Positions 1-8,920 of a DNA stretch of 26,359 bases are shown piece by piece. Source of the stretch: an uncultured Chitinophaga sp. Its GTDB lineage: Bacteria > Bacteroidota > Bacteroidia > Chitinophagales > Chitinophagaceae. How positions within the stretch are numbered: the first letter of the stretch is position 1; each line of letters begins with the position of its first letter. The translations under genes and the position numbers were made by a program. Location: assembly GCF_937874145.1 (NCBI RefSeq), contig NZ_CALNBI010000301.1, positions 1 to 26,359 of the forward strand, given 5' to 3'. The notes under the pieces were generated by a model. It saw only the letters and a list, made by a program, of their open reading frames with translations. It was not told the DNA's origin and ran no database searches.

Positions 1-32
1 CTGGTATTCAGGCAGCCCGTTTTTTATTGACG

Positions 33-60
33 AAAGGCGGTTTACAGATCGCCTTTTTTT
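33..60 (+). terminator. Intrinsic terminator for a gene left of the window
   Basis: A 7-bp stem (AAAGGCG at 33-39 with CGCCTTT at 50-56) and a 10-nt loop are followed on the plus strand by a T run to position 60. The T run lies on the plus-strand side, so it fits a plus-strand gene ending before the window. The hairpin overlaps the stop codon of the convergent dehydrogenase gene and may also mark that transcript's end, though no T run follows on the minus strand. Confidence 0.5.
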
Positions 61-1739
61 ATTTCATCCACGGCAAAATCACAGGCTCGCGCAGTGAGGG
101 CCATGTAGGTGAGCGAAGGGTTCTGATTCGCGGAAGACGTCATGCAGCTGCCGTCTGTAACGAATACGTTGCGGACATCGTGCAACTGGTTCCATTTGTT
201 GAGCACCGACGTTTTCGGGTCGCGCCCCATGCGGGCGGTTCCCATTTCATGAACGCATTCTCCGCCGATGTAGTTATAATCAAAAGACTGTATTTCCTTA
301 AACCCGCTTTTCTCCAGCATTTCGGCCGCGCTGTCGCGCATGTCTTTGCGCATATGCTTTTCGTTGTCCTTGATTTCGAACTGCACCCTTACGAGCGGCA
401 GGCCCCATTTATCGCGTTCCGTATCGTGCAGGGTGATGCGGTTATCGGCATAAGGCAAAGTTTCGCCCCATGCGCTCATCCACATCGCCCATTTCCCGGG
501 CGCCGTGAGTTGCTGCTTGAATTCCTTTCCATAACCGTCAACATTGGCGTGATCATTCCAGGCTTCGCGTTCAGCATAGCCCTGGTATCCGAATCCGCGC
601 ACATAATCGCTGCGGCGGGTCTGTTCGTTTACATTGCGGAAACGGGGAATATAGATACCAACCGGGCGGCGCCCTTTATAGTAAATATCGTTCCACCCGT
701 CGATCGTGCCCATTGCGCCCACTTTGAAATGGTGATCCATGAGATGACGGCCAACGAGATCCAGGTTGTTCCCCATTCCCTGCGGGAATTCAGGGGATTT
801 GGATTGCAACAGGATAGAAGCCGTGGCGATGGTGGATGCATTCAGGAAAATGATACGGGCAAAAAACTCAGTTGTTTCTTTCGTTTCCGCATCTATAACG
901 CGTACACCGGTAGCCCGTTTACTTTCTTTATTATACAACACTTCACTTACCACGCTAAACGGCCTGATAGTGAGGTTCCCGGTAGCCATGGCGGCAGGCA
1001 AAGTCGACGAGTTACTGCTGAAATAGCCGCCGAACGGGCAGCCGCGCGCGCAAAGATTACGGAACTGGCAGGGGCCGCGATTCGTAAACCCACGGGTTAA
1101 ATTGGCTACCCGCCCGATCGTCAGCAACCGGTCTTTAAATTTTGTCCGGAGCTGTTCCTGTAGGTGCTCTTCAACACAGTTCAGGTCCATCGGGGGCAGG
1201 AATTCGCCATCGGGGAGATGGGCCAGCCCTTCGGATTGGCCGCTCACGCCAACGAAACGCTCCACATGATCGTACCAGGGCGCAATATCCTTGTACCTAA
1301 CCGGCCAGTCCACGCCATCCCCGTCTTTGGCATTGGCTTCGAAATCGAGGTCGCTGAGCCGGTAACATTGCCGGCCCCAGGTAAGCGACCGGCCGCCTAC
1401 GTGATATCCCCGGATCCAGCTGAAAGGCGTATCCTGGATATAGGGATGCTCTTTGTCGCGAACGAAGAAATGTTTGGTGCTTTCGTCGTACGCTGCGCTT
1501 TGCACGGGATCTTCGTCCCGGTCGGTACTAAGGTTGAGGAGGCGGTGCGGAAACTCCCAGGGATGCTTGGTGGCGGTAGGATAGTCCCTGACATGTTCCA
1601 CATTGCGGCCTCTTTCGAGAAGTAAAACTTTCAGCCCTTTTTCGCATAGTTCCTTGGCAGCCCAACCTCCGCTGATGCCTGATCCGACAACAATGGCATC
1701 GTAGGTATGCTGCGATACAGCCTTGGTGTTGAGGTTCAT
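42..1739 (-). CDS. GMC oxidoreductase (gluconate/sugar dehydrogenase-type catalytic subunit)
   Basis: This 565-residue flavoprotein belongs to the glucose-methanol-choline family and would oxidise a sugar or alcohol using FAD. The sequence shows the N-terminal dinucleotide-binding glycine motif GSGISGG (residues 19-25) followed by LERG (41-44), a GGRSLTWG segment (115-122), and a C-terminal catalytic region with HEMGTARMG (His497) and NQNPSLT (Asn540). A three-cysteine segment, CQFRNLCARGCPFG (Cys224, 230, 234), is typical of the gluconate/sorbitol dehydrogenase branch. There is no signal peptide. In this branch the catalytic subunit is normally exported with a small subunit 3 that carries the Tat signal; such a gene lies at 11284-11859, about 9.5 kb away. 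The substrate cannot be told from sequence. A terminator hairpin sits just upstream of the start codon, so the gene probably has its own promoter or a regulated leader. Confidence 0.9.
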   Translation of the reverse strand: MNLNTKAVSQHTYDAIVVGSGISGGWAAKELCEKGLKVLLLERGRNVEHVRDYPTATKHPWEFPHRLLNLSTDRDEDPVQSAAYDESTKHFFVRDKEHPYIQDTPFSWIRGYHVGGRSLTWGRQCYRLSDLDFEANAKDGDGVDWPVRYKDIAPWYDHVERFVGVSGQSEGLAHLPDGEFLPPMDLNCVEEHLQEQLRTKFKDRLLTIGRVANLTRGFTNRGPCQFRNLCARGCPFGGYFSSNSSTLPAAMATGNLTIRPFSVVSEVLYNKESKRATGVRVIDAETKETTEFFARIIFLNASTIATASILLQSKSPEFPQGMGNNLDLVGRHLMDHHFKVGAMGTIDGWNDIYYKGRRPVGIYIPRFRNVNEQTRRSDYVRGFGYQGYAEREAWNDHANVDGYGKEFKQQLTAPGKWAMWMSAWGETLPYADNRITLHDTERDKWGLPLVRVQFEIKDNEKHMRKDMRDSAAEMLEKSGFKEIQSFDYNYIGGECVHEMGTARMGRDPKTSVLNKWNQLHDVRNVFVTDGSCMTSSANQNPSLTYMALTARACDFAVDEIKKGDL

Positions 1740-1750
1740 AATTAAAAATA

Positions 1751-1780
1751 GAAAAAAGTCCGGTATTGCTACCGGACTTT
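1751..1780 (-). terminator. Strong hairpin terminator between giant protein and GMC gene
   Basis: A perfect 11-bp inverted repeat (AAAGTCCGGTA at 1755-1765, TACCGGACTTT at 1770-1780) has a 4-nt loop that reads GCAA, a GNRA tetraloop, on the minus strand. A T run (six Ts) follows on that strand. It lies 23 nt beyond the stop codon of the giant secreted protein gene and 11 nt before the start codon of the GMC gene, so it should end the giant transcript or act as a leader attenuator for the GMC gene. Confidence 0.85.
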
Positions 1781-1803
1781 ATATTAACACTTGTTTTTAC
1801 AGG

Positions 1804-2061
1804 TTAATGCTTGATAACTTTAACACTCTTGCCGTTGTTCTTATCGTCTGTAACGCTAATTACATACAAGCCGGGTTTCAGTGTTTCAAGCTGGGTGAGG
1901 TTGATCTTATGCGTACCCTGGCCGAATTCGCCCAGAACCCTCGCCTGCACCAGTCTTCCGGACATATCGAACACCCTGGCCGTCAGGCGCTTCGGCGTGC
2001 CGTTGGCTTTCACCTCCAGGTTGATGTACTGCATGAACGGATTCGGGTAAGCGATCAGCTC
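1804..2061 (-). other. T9SS type A C-terminal sorting domain of the giant protein
   Basis: Residues 2185-2269 begin with the YPNPF motif, pass through a beta-rich segment with VFDMSGRLV, and end with GLYVISVTD and a lysine-rich tail. This is the typical signature of type IX secretion cargo in Bacteroidota, which is cleaved and often anchored at the cell surface. It supports both the taxonomic call and the secreted location. Confidence 0.9.
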
Positions 2062-5000
2062 GATTTTGTTTTCGTCCGCTTTTTCCATTGTAGCGAGTTT
2101 GTCCGTGTTGCCGGATTCCCTGCCCACAGCCTGTACGCCGGGTGCGCGGAATTGCTGTGTAGCAGGCGGGATCACGTCCAGGCCGCTGGGAGCGGTGCCG
2201 GTTGCATTGTAGCCATGGATAACGAGGGCGCCGAGGTATCCGAACGTCGAGCTGTTGCCCAGGCTCACTTCAATCACTACTTCACCGTTTTCGTCCGGAA
2301 CGATGTTTTCCAGTTGAACAGTCTGAGAAGTGTTGTAGGAGCAGTTAAGGGTTACAAATTTACCATTGACTGCGTATACGGTTGTACGGTCTCCGCCACC
2401 ATCTCTGCTGCCGAAGAATACGAAGGTATAAGCCTGAGACTGGTTCAATCCCTGGATACGCATCTTGGCTTTAACACCCAGGTCGAGCCACCAGGAACTG
2501 CGGATCACGTTATCGGGATACACGCCGGAGTTGTTGCCGGTAACCATGCCTGAGGGGTTTTCGCCGCTGAAGTTCTGGATGATGGTGTAGCTGATGCCGG
2601 CGTTGTTGCCGCCGTCGTTCACCAGGTTATATGTGGCGTTTTCCACCGGTACGTTGTTCGCATTGTTCCAGGGGGCCGGAGCAGGATTATCCCTGTTGAA
2701 GTTCACGAAGATGCTGTACGCGAATGTTGCGCCCTGTGCTACGTTGCTGTAGGGAGACTGAGTGGTGCCGGTAATAGCCCGTACTTTATAGTAGTAGCTG
2801 GTATTGGCGGCAAGGCCATTGTCCTGGTAAGTTACCGCATTGGCTGCAGTTGTGCCAACCAGTGCATAAGTACCGTTCTCTGCCGAAGCTCTCCATACCT
2901 GGTACCCGGTTTCGATCATGGAATTATCGTCCCAGGTTACCGTCATCTGGTTCTTGCTCTTACCGAAGGCTTTCAGCGTGCTGGGAGCGATCGGGGTAGT
3001 GGTTTCGTTGTAGTACTGGATCACCAGGGCATTGATAACTGCCTCGAGGGAAGCGCCGTTGCGTTGAACGGTGAATTCGAGTTCCCCGCTGGCATTGGCC
3101 GACAAACCATTGATCCGCACGGAGTTCTGCGTATTGTTTGCCGTATTAAGCGTAACGGTCTGGCCGCCTGCGCTATAGTCGGTATAACGGCCATCTACGT
3201 CCGCCCTGCTGCCAAAGAACACGAGGTTGTATTTCCTGTTGACGGGCAGATTGGAAATCCTGATCCTGCGCGGCAGGCCCGAAGATTCGTAATATGCCGT
3301 GCGCATAACTGCATCCGGGTAAATACCGGTTTCATTACCGGTTACGGCGCCTGCGGCGTTTTCGCCTGTAAACTGGTCAATAACGCGGATCGTGATGCCG
3401 GTTGCAACACCGTCTTCCCCAACCAGGTTGGTGATGCCGAAGTTGTTGTGCGGGAATCCGTTGAAGTTATTCCACGGTGCGGCGGCAGGGCTGCTGTTAT
3501 TGAAGTTTACATAGATGGAGGCAACTGATTTGTCTTTTACCACGATGGTGAAAGTACGTTCCGTGCTTCCGCCTTTATTGTCGCTGGCTTTTACTACGAT
3601 ATCCTTGTAGGTACCGATATGCGCGCTTCCGGGCGTCAGGGCAATCGTACCGGTGCCGTTGCCATTGTCTGTAAGCACGGCAAATGCGGGCAGGCCTGTT
3701 GCGGTAAGCGTAAGCACATCGCCTGCGTCATCCGAAGCGGTGAGGGCGATATTGGTAACATCATCCGTCTTCATCGACACCGGAGCGATAGCGGCGAGTA
3801 CGGGGTTCTTGTTGGAGATGAGCACACTTACGGTATCCGTGTAAGCGGACGCACCATAAGCATTTGCAGCACGGAGCGTATAGTAATACTGCGTACCTGC
3901 GTTCACGGTGGCGTCCGAGTAAGTGATCACGTTTGCGCCAAGCGTCTGCAGGAGCGTAAACGGCTCTTCAAGAGAAGTTCCGCGGTACAGTTCATACGAC
4001 GTTTCATTGAATGCAACGTCTTTCCAGGTCAGTTTGACATTGTTGTTGGTAACAACGGCAGCCAGTTCGCTGGGGCTGGAAGGCGGCAATTGAATGTCGT
4101 AAGCCACTTCAATCACCATGGCATTCAGGTAGGAGTAGGCAGATCCGGCACCGGCGGTGAGATCCAGCAGTACTTCGCCATTCGCATCCGGCACCACATT
4201 CAGCAACCTTACCGTATTGGCCGAGTTGTTGGCGGCGTTGAGCGAAACGCTGTTTCCATTGATGGTGTAGATGGAAGTCCTGTTATCGCTCACACTGCCA
4301 CGGCTTCCGAAGAACGTGAAGTTATACTTGAAGCTGGAACCGTAGGTAAGACCGGAAATTTTTATGGTCTGTTTCTGGGTGCCGCTCCAGTAAGCCGAAC
4401 GCATAACGTTGTCGGGGTACACGCCGGAATTGTTATTGGTTACGGCGCCGAGGTTATTGCTGCCGTTTCCAAGATCCTGCCACCTGGTTAAGATGGTCAG
4501 TGCAATGGGCGTGGTTGCAAGGGTCGAATCCTTCAGGTTCGCGAACACATCGTTGAGCGCCGGTTGCTTGCTGGTATTATTCCAGTAACCGGTTCCTACC
4601 GCGTTGGCGGAGCCGTCTGTGAAGTTGATGTAAACCATTTTGTTCGGGTTGACATCTTTCACGATGATATTGAAGGTTTTAATATCGATGCCTTCCCTTC
4701 CGTCAGATACATTCACGGTTACAGTGTAAGTACCTGCATCCAGGAGCGTCGGGTTGAGCTGCACAGATGCGCTGTTGCCATTCGGAGTGAAAGTGGCGAA
4801 TGCAGGCAATCCTGTAACATCCCAGGTAAGTACGTCCGTCGCGTTTTCGTCGGAGGCCGTGATACTGAATTGCTGGCTGGCATTCTCATTCACCGTAACA
4901 TCGGTGATGGGAGCGATTACCGGCACAAAGTTGTCACTCACCGTAAGGTTGAATGTTTGTACCGCTACGCCGCTGTTTCCGTCAGCAGCCCTGATTTCAA

Positions 5001-8000
5001 TATTGGCGTATACGCCCTGGTCGCTGTTGGAAGGATTGAACACGAGCGTACCCGTGCCGTTTCCATTGTCGGTCAGCGCACCGAATGCGGGAAGGTTGGT
5101 AGCCGAAAGCACAAGTGCCTCACCGTCTGCATCAGTTGCGCTGACGGGGATGGACAATTGCGTTCCATAACGCATGGAGCGGTTGGAGATGGCCGCCAGT
5201 TCAGGCGCGGTATTCAGCGTTACTGCATTGATTTCATTGGAATAGCCGCTGGTGCCGCCTTCGTTTTTGCCGCGTACTTTATAATAGTAACGGGTATTGG
5301 CGAAAAGCGCCGAATCCGTATAGGTAGCCTGGGCCGTTGCGTTTGCGGCCAGGGTGGCTACCAATGTGAAATTGGAATTATCGGTGATGGAGCGGTACAC
5401 CTGGTAAGCTGTTTCATTGCTGGCGTTATCGTTCCAGGTGAGCTGGATCTTCGAGCCGGACAATGCGTTTGCCGCCAGTGTGGTAGGCGCCGCAGGCGCG
5501 CCGGGAAGGGCCAGGGTGGTAGCCCTGTTGCGATTGTCTACGTAAGCGCTGGCCGGGATCTGTTGTTTCGAAATCCCTGCACTGGTAGCCTGCCAGCTAA
5601 CCGTCAGCGCCGAAGAACCCGTATTGTCGAAATAGGTGACATAAATGGGATACGTTCCGGCTGTCAGGGTTTTGGTGCCGGATTTTTCCACCGTGCTGCT
5701 GCGCGTGCCATTGTTTTCTACCACCAGGTTGGCGGCAGCCATTCCGCCGATATACAACCTGCTGCCGTCGTTGGAGCTGGTATAGAAAGTATATGTGGCA
5801 TTGGCGGGTACCGTGATATAGCCTTCATACCTAACGGCCCAGTTGTCGGCACGCGGTGTCACGCTCAGGTTCACAGTAGTGAGAACGCCGGTTTTTAACG
5901 GTGTCAACGCGTTGAAATCGGGCAGCGTGGTGAATGTCCCGAAGGTGCCTGACGCTTCGTAGTAGCTGTAGAACACACTGTTGCCTGCCAGTTTATGGAA
6001 ACCGGAATTGCCATTCTGGTTCACCGCCTTCACTTTATAGTAGTAGGTGGTCTGAGGCGCCAGGGCGCTGTCTTTCAAAGTCGTGACGTTCGCACCGGTT
6101 GCACCAATGATCGTGTAGGTACCGGCGGCGGAGGTGGAGCGGTATACTTCGAAACCAGTTTCATTATTGCTATTGTCCACCCACGATACGTTAATGGAAT
6201 TGTAGCTGGCGGCAGCTGCCGTCACATCCGTAGGTGCGGCCGGCGGATTGCTGCCTGCGGGAGGCGCAGTGGGGGAGAGGAAGGATGAGGGTATTTCTTC
6301 CCGCGCCGTAACACCGTGTGCGGTGTTCTTCCAGAAAATCTTCATCGTTGCGTTTCCGCCTGCTTCGAAGAAGGTAGCCGCGATCGGGTATACGCCTGCC
6401 GCGAGGTAGATAGTACCTTCCTTGTACTGAGCGCCGTGAGCGCCGTCGTTATTGACAAGTGCTGTTTTGGTATGGCCATACGTCATATTCACGTACAGCT
6501 TGCTGCCATCGTCGGAATATGTTTCGAACGTATAGTTGCCGCTTACAGGAATGCGGATGAAGCCTTCCCAAAGGAACCCGAAGTTGTCTGCCCGGTTGGC
6601 CACAGAAATATCAGTAGTCCCGGAAATGCCGGTCTTGATGATGGTCTGGTTGGCAAAGTTGGGGAGCGTTGACCAGGTGCCCTGATAATATTTGTAATTC
6701 AGGCCTGAAACGATCGCCGTGCCGTTTGCCTGGTTGCTGGCGGGAGACGAATTGCCGGCGAGGTCGCGGGCTTTTACGGTGAACGAGTAAGACTGGCCGG
6801 CAACAAGGTTAAGCGCCGTGAAGCTGAGCACGTCCCCGTTAACCGTATAGGATTTAAGGCCGTTGATATAAATGTCGTATTTCACTACACCCACTTCGTC
6901 TGTTGCCGCGTCCCATTTAATGGAGATCTGGCTGGCAGTGCTGCCGGTAACGATGAGGTTGCCGGGTGCAGCGGGAGGTATATTGTCGGTCTGGGTTTTG
7001 CCGCTGGCTTCGTTGCTGGACGCTGACGCTGCGGTATTATTCACCGCACGGACGATATAATAATAAGACGTATTGGCGGCGAGCCCGTTATCAGTATATG
7101 TTTGAGCGTTTGCGGCAGTTATGGCAATCAACTGATAGGTTCCTCCGGCAGACGATGCCCTGTAAATTTCATACCCGGTTTCATTGTATTGCGGGTTGGG
7201 TTTGTCTGTCCAGTTCAGCTGCAGTTCAGTCTTGGAAAGATCTGTAACCGTCAGCCCGCTGGCGGGTTCGGGTTTGTTGGCGCCATTGGCATTGATCACT
7301 TCGAAGGGAACGGAGAAATCGCTGGAGCAGCCAAATTGTTCCGTCACTTTTACGGTATAGGTACCGGGAGTGGTAGCGTCATAGGTATTGGCGCTTCCGA
7401 TAATGGCGGGGTCGTTGGTGCGTTTCCACTGATAGGAAGCATAACCGGCCGGAACCTGCAGGGTTACTTTATTCAGCCCGTCGGGAGCAGGAAGTACTTT
7501 ACTCATCAGCCCGGAAACGGTGATAGGAGGCGGTATGGTGGCGCCTTTCAGTTTTACGACCACCGGGATCGGCGACCAAACAGACCACGTTGTTCCTCTC
7601 TTGATGCGTGCGTCATAAGTACCGGTAGACGTTACCTGGATGGTATTGGAAGTGGCACCAGGAATAATGTCACCGTCTTTTCTCCATTCATAACCGTCGA
7701 ATCCGGCGGTAAGCCCAACGGTCAATGAAATGGGATCACCGGGGCAGAATTCCGTTCTTCCCGAAAGCGGCCAGGGGTTGGCTTTGTGCGCCCTGCTCAT
7801 GAAAGGGAAAAAGTCGGCCTCGTTCCAGGCGCTTCCCCAGATACCATGCCCGCCGGCATAGATGGACAGTTTCATATTGGCACCGGCGGCGGAAGCGATA
7901 TTGTAAACGCCCTGGGCAATGCCCGGGGCAGGATTGGGATCTGATGCTCCCTGGAACCACCAGATAGGCGTCCATTTATATGTCTCCACGCTATTGGCCA

Positions 8001-8613
8001 GGTCGCTGTAAGCAGCGCTGATAGGGCCGATAGCGGCAACATCCTTCGGAAAACGGAGCAGGAACTCCCAGGTGGATACACCACCTCCGGACAGCCCCTC
8101 GGCAGTGATCCTGTTTACGTCCACATTGATCTGCGACGCAAAGAAGTTGTGTATCAGCTCGCGGATACCATCATAGTAAGAAGTACCGAAATAACCGGAT
8201 TGGTTTTGGGGATATAACAGGAATCCGTCGTAAGCTCCGCTGTTGACCATCTGCATATGCTTCTGGGCACCATGATAAAGCTGGAATTCGTTGTCGAACT
8301 CAGTTCCCTTTTCGCCGATACCGTGGAAGAACACGATAAGCGGGTACTTCTTCGCACCGGAAGGGTCGTAATTGGCGGGGAACTTCAACCGGAATGCCAT
8401 GCCCTTATAGTAATAGGCCTTGAACTGGTCGGTATTCCAGCCAAGGTTCCGGTTGGTACGTACCCATTTTCCGATACTTCCCCAGGCAGGGTATGCGGGG
8501 GGAGATGCCGGGTTGTATGTCACAACCGGATCGTTGGGGTCCAACACTTGCGCATTAGCGTTCTTTACTCCGAAAAGGAGTATGAAAACAAGTAGGTGGT
8601 AGAAATATTTCAT
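1804..8613 (-). CDS. Giant secreted modular esterase/adhesin with PA14, FN3 and T9SS sorting domain
   Basis: This 2269-residue protein is built for export to the cell surface. Domains in order: signal peptide (1-21); alpha/beta-hydrolase of the PHB-depolymerase/esterase type (about 45-278; oxyanion FFHG at 95-98, nucleophile GLSGG with Ser175, possible Asp225, His256); two Ig-like stretches (about 285-440); FN3 (446-540, 546-634); PA14 (637-780); FN3 (791-870); PA14 (881-1025); FN3 (1038-1133); two cadherin/putative-Ig domains (1136-1320); unnamed module copy 1 (1326-1506); FN3 (1510-1600); putative-Ig (1603-1694); module copy 2 (1698-1868); FN3 (1874-1964); module copy 3 (1966-2136); T9SS type A sorting domain (2185-2269, starting YPNPF and ending in a basic tail). 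PA14 and FN3 domains usually bind or space around glycans, so I infer an enzyme or adhesin acting on the cell's own EPS or on external polysaccharide. The substrate is unknown. The start codon lies directly before a good signal peptide; there is no Shine-Dalgarno sequence. Confidence 0.9.
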   Translation of the reverse strand: MKYFYHLLVFILLFGVKNANAQVLDPNDPVVTYNPASPPAYPAWGSIGKWVRTNRNLGWNTDQFKAYYYKGMAFRLKFPANYDPSGAKKYPLIVFFHGIGEKGTEFDNEFQLYHGAQKHMQMVNSGAYDGFLLYPQNQSGYFGTSYYDGIRELIHNFFASQINVDVNRITAEGLSGGGVSTWEFLLRFPKDVAAIGPISAAYSDLANSVETYKWTPIWWFQGASDPNPAPGIAQGVYNIASAAGANMKLSIYAGGHGIWGSAWNEADFFPFMSRAHKANPWPLSGRTEFCPGDPISLTVGLTAGFDGYEWRKDGDIIPGATSNTIQVTSTGTYDARIKRGTTWSVWSPIPVVVKLKGATIPPPITVSGLMSKVLPAPDGLNKVTLQVPAGYASYQWKRTNDPAIIGSANTYDATTPGTYTVKVTEQFGCSSDFSVPFEVINANGANKPEPASGLTVTDLSKTELQLNWTDKPNPQYNETGYEIYRASSAGGTYQLIAITAANAQTYTDNGLAANTSYYYIVRAVNNTAASASSNEASGKTQTDNIPPAAPGNLIVTGSTASQISIKWDAATDEVGVVKYDIYINGLKSYTVNGDVLSFTALNLVAGQSYSFTVKARDLAGNSSPASNQANGTAIVSGLNYKYYQGTWSTLPNFANQTIIKTGISGTTDISVANRADNFGFLWEGFIRIPVSGNYTFETYSDDGSKLYVNMTYGHTKTALVNNDGAHGAQYKEGTIYLAAGVYPIAATFFEAGGNATMKIFWKNTAHGVTAREEIPSSFLSPTAPPAGSNPPAAPTDVTAAAASYNSINVSWVDNSNNETGFEVYRSTSAAGTYTIIGATGANVTTLKDSALAPQTTYYYKVKAVNQNGNSGFHKLAGNSVFYSYYEASGTFGTFTTLPDFNALTPLKTGVLTTVNLSVTPRADNWAVRYEGYITVPANATYTFYTSSNDGSRLYIGGMAAANLVVENNGTRSSTVEKSGTKTLTAGTYPIYVTYFDNTGSSALTVSWQATSAGISKQQIPASAYVDNRNRATTLALPGAPAAPTTLAANALSGSKIQLTWNDNASNETAYQVYRSITDNSNFTLVATLAANATAQATYTDSALFANTRYYYKVRGKNEGGTSGYSNEINAVTLNTAPELAAISNRSMRYGTQLSIPVSATDADGEALVLSATNLPAFGALTDNGNGTGTLVFNPSNSDQGVYANIEIRAADGNSGVAVQTFNLTVSDNFVPVIAPITDVTVNENASQQFSITASDENATDVLTWDVTGLPAFATFTPNGNSASVQLNPTLLDAGTYTVTVNVSDGREGIDIKTFNIIVKDVNPNKMVYINFTDGSANAVGTGYWNNTSKQPALNDVFANLKDSTLATTPIALTILTRWQDLGNGSNNLGAVTNNNSGVYPDNVMRSAYWSGTQKQTIKISGLTYGSSFKYNFTFFGSRGSVSDNRTSIYTINGNSVSLNAANNSANTVRLLNVVPDANGEVLLDLTAGAGSAYSYLNAMVIEVAYDIQLPPSSPSELAAVVTNNNVKLTWKDVAFNETSYELYRGTSLEEPFTLLQTLGANVITYSDATVNAGTQYYYTLRAANAYGASAYTDTVSVLISNKNPVLAAIAPVSMKTDDVTNIALTASDDAGDVLTLTATGLPAFAVLTDNGNGTGTIALTPGSAHIGTYKDIVVKASDNKGGSTERTFTIVVKDKSVASIYVNFNNSSPAAAPWNNFNGFPHNNFGITNLVGEDGVATGITIRVIDQFTGENAAGAVTGNETGIYPDAVMRTAYYESSGLPRRIRISNLPVNRKYNLVFFGSRADVDGRYTDYSAGGQTVTLNTANNTQNSVRINGLSANASGELEFTVQRNGASLEAVINALVIQYYNETTTPIAPSTLKAFGKSKNQMTVTWDDNSMIETGYQVWRASAENGTYALVGTTAANAVTYQDNGLAANTSYYYKVRAITGTTQSPYSNVAQGATFAYSIFVNFNRDNPAPAPWNNANNVPVENATYNLVNDGGNNAGISYTIIQNFSGENPSGMVTGNNSGVYPDNVIRSSWWLDLGVKAKMRIQGLNQSQAYTFVFFGSRDGGGDRTTVYAVNGKFVTLNCSYNTSQTVQLENIVPDENGEVVIEVSLGNSSTFGYLGALVIHGYNATGTAPSGLDVIPPATQQFRAPGVQAVGRESGNTDKLATMEKADENKIELIAYPNPFMQYINLEVKANGTPKRLTARVFDMSGRLVQARVLGEFGQGTHKINLTQLETLKPGLYVISVTDDKNNGKSVKVIKH
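2206..2718 (-). repeat. Unnamed ~170-residue module, copy 3
   Basis: Residues 1966-2136 of the giant protein. Shared landmarks with the other copies are an opening IFVNFN, a PAPWNN segment, TGNNSGVYPDNV, FVFFGSR, an RTTVYAVNGK-type strand and a closing YLGALVIHGY. The alternation of short beta strands suggests a beta-sandwich fold, possibly carbohydrate-binding; that function is inference. Confidence 0.75.
3010..3522 (-). repeat. Unnamed ~170-residue module, copy 2
   Basis: Residues 1698-1868 of the giant protein. It opens with IYVNFNNSSPAAAPWNN, carries TGNETGIYPDAVMRTAYY and LVFFGSRADVDGRYTDYS, and closes with AVINALVIQYY. It is clearly homologous to copies 1 and 3 but diverged, so the duplications are not recent. 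Confidence 0.75.
4096..4638 (-). repeat. Unnamed ~170-residue module, copy 1
   Basis: Residues 1326-1506 of the giant protein. It opens with VYINFTDGSANAVG, carries TNNNSGVYPDNVMRSAYW and FTFFGSRGSVSDNRTSIYT, and closes with SYLNAMVIEV. It is about ten residues longer than the other two copies in its first third. Confidence 0.75.
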
Positions 8614-8920
8614 GTGAGGTAGATTGGCTCTAATAAACTATTTGGTTGCATACAAACATGCACATGTCTTTCAACCGGACGTGCCGGATCATATTATTAA
8701 AGCTTTTCCAGGAATGGGGTCAAAAATATTACGCGAGATTGCGGTTGGTTCTTACATCGGTATGGTAAAAATATTACCTATAAGAGGATTACAATGTAAG
8801 TTATAAAGAATTATTCACTTCAAATACAGAATTCCGTAAAAGCGACAAATTGATCAGTAAATGGCGGGTTTCAGTCGATTAATGATTTCCCGCTATCACA
8901 TGCTACAAAATTACACTGTA
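8614..8920. other. 307-bp intergenic region upstream of the giant protein gene
   Basis: I see no coding sequence here. On the minus strand, TATTTTTG (plus positions 8721-8728) matches the Bacteroidota -7 element TAnnTTTG about 110 nt before the giant gene, but I find no matching TTG at the usual distance. A second match, TAATTTTG (8906-8913), follows directly on the end of the acyltransferase gene. Small inverted repeats lie at 8764-8778 (GGTAA/TTACC) and 8789-8799 (TTACA/TGTAA). No convincing terminator for the upstream operon is visible. Confidence 0.35.

Noticed and set aside
27..1100. 357-codon plus-strand frame over the GMC gene
   Set aside because: The minus strand encodes all GMC motifs. 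The antisense frame reads as a mirror of it, with no domain.
4564..5898. 444-codon plus-strand frame (and others at 3619-4491 and 7102-7728) inside the giant gene
   Set aside because: They are antisense to well-supported FN3, PA14 and Ig-like domains, with Cys/Arg/Gly-rich translations and no family likeness.
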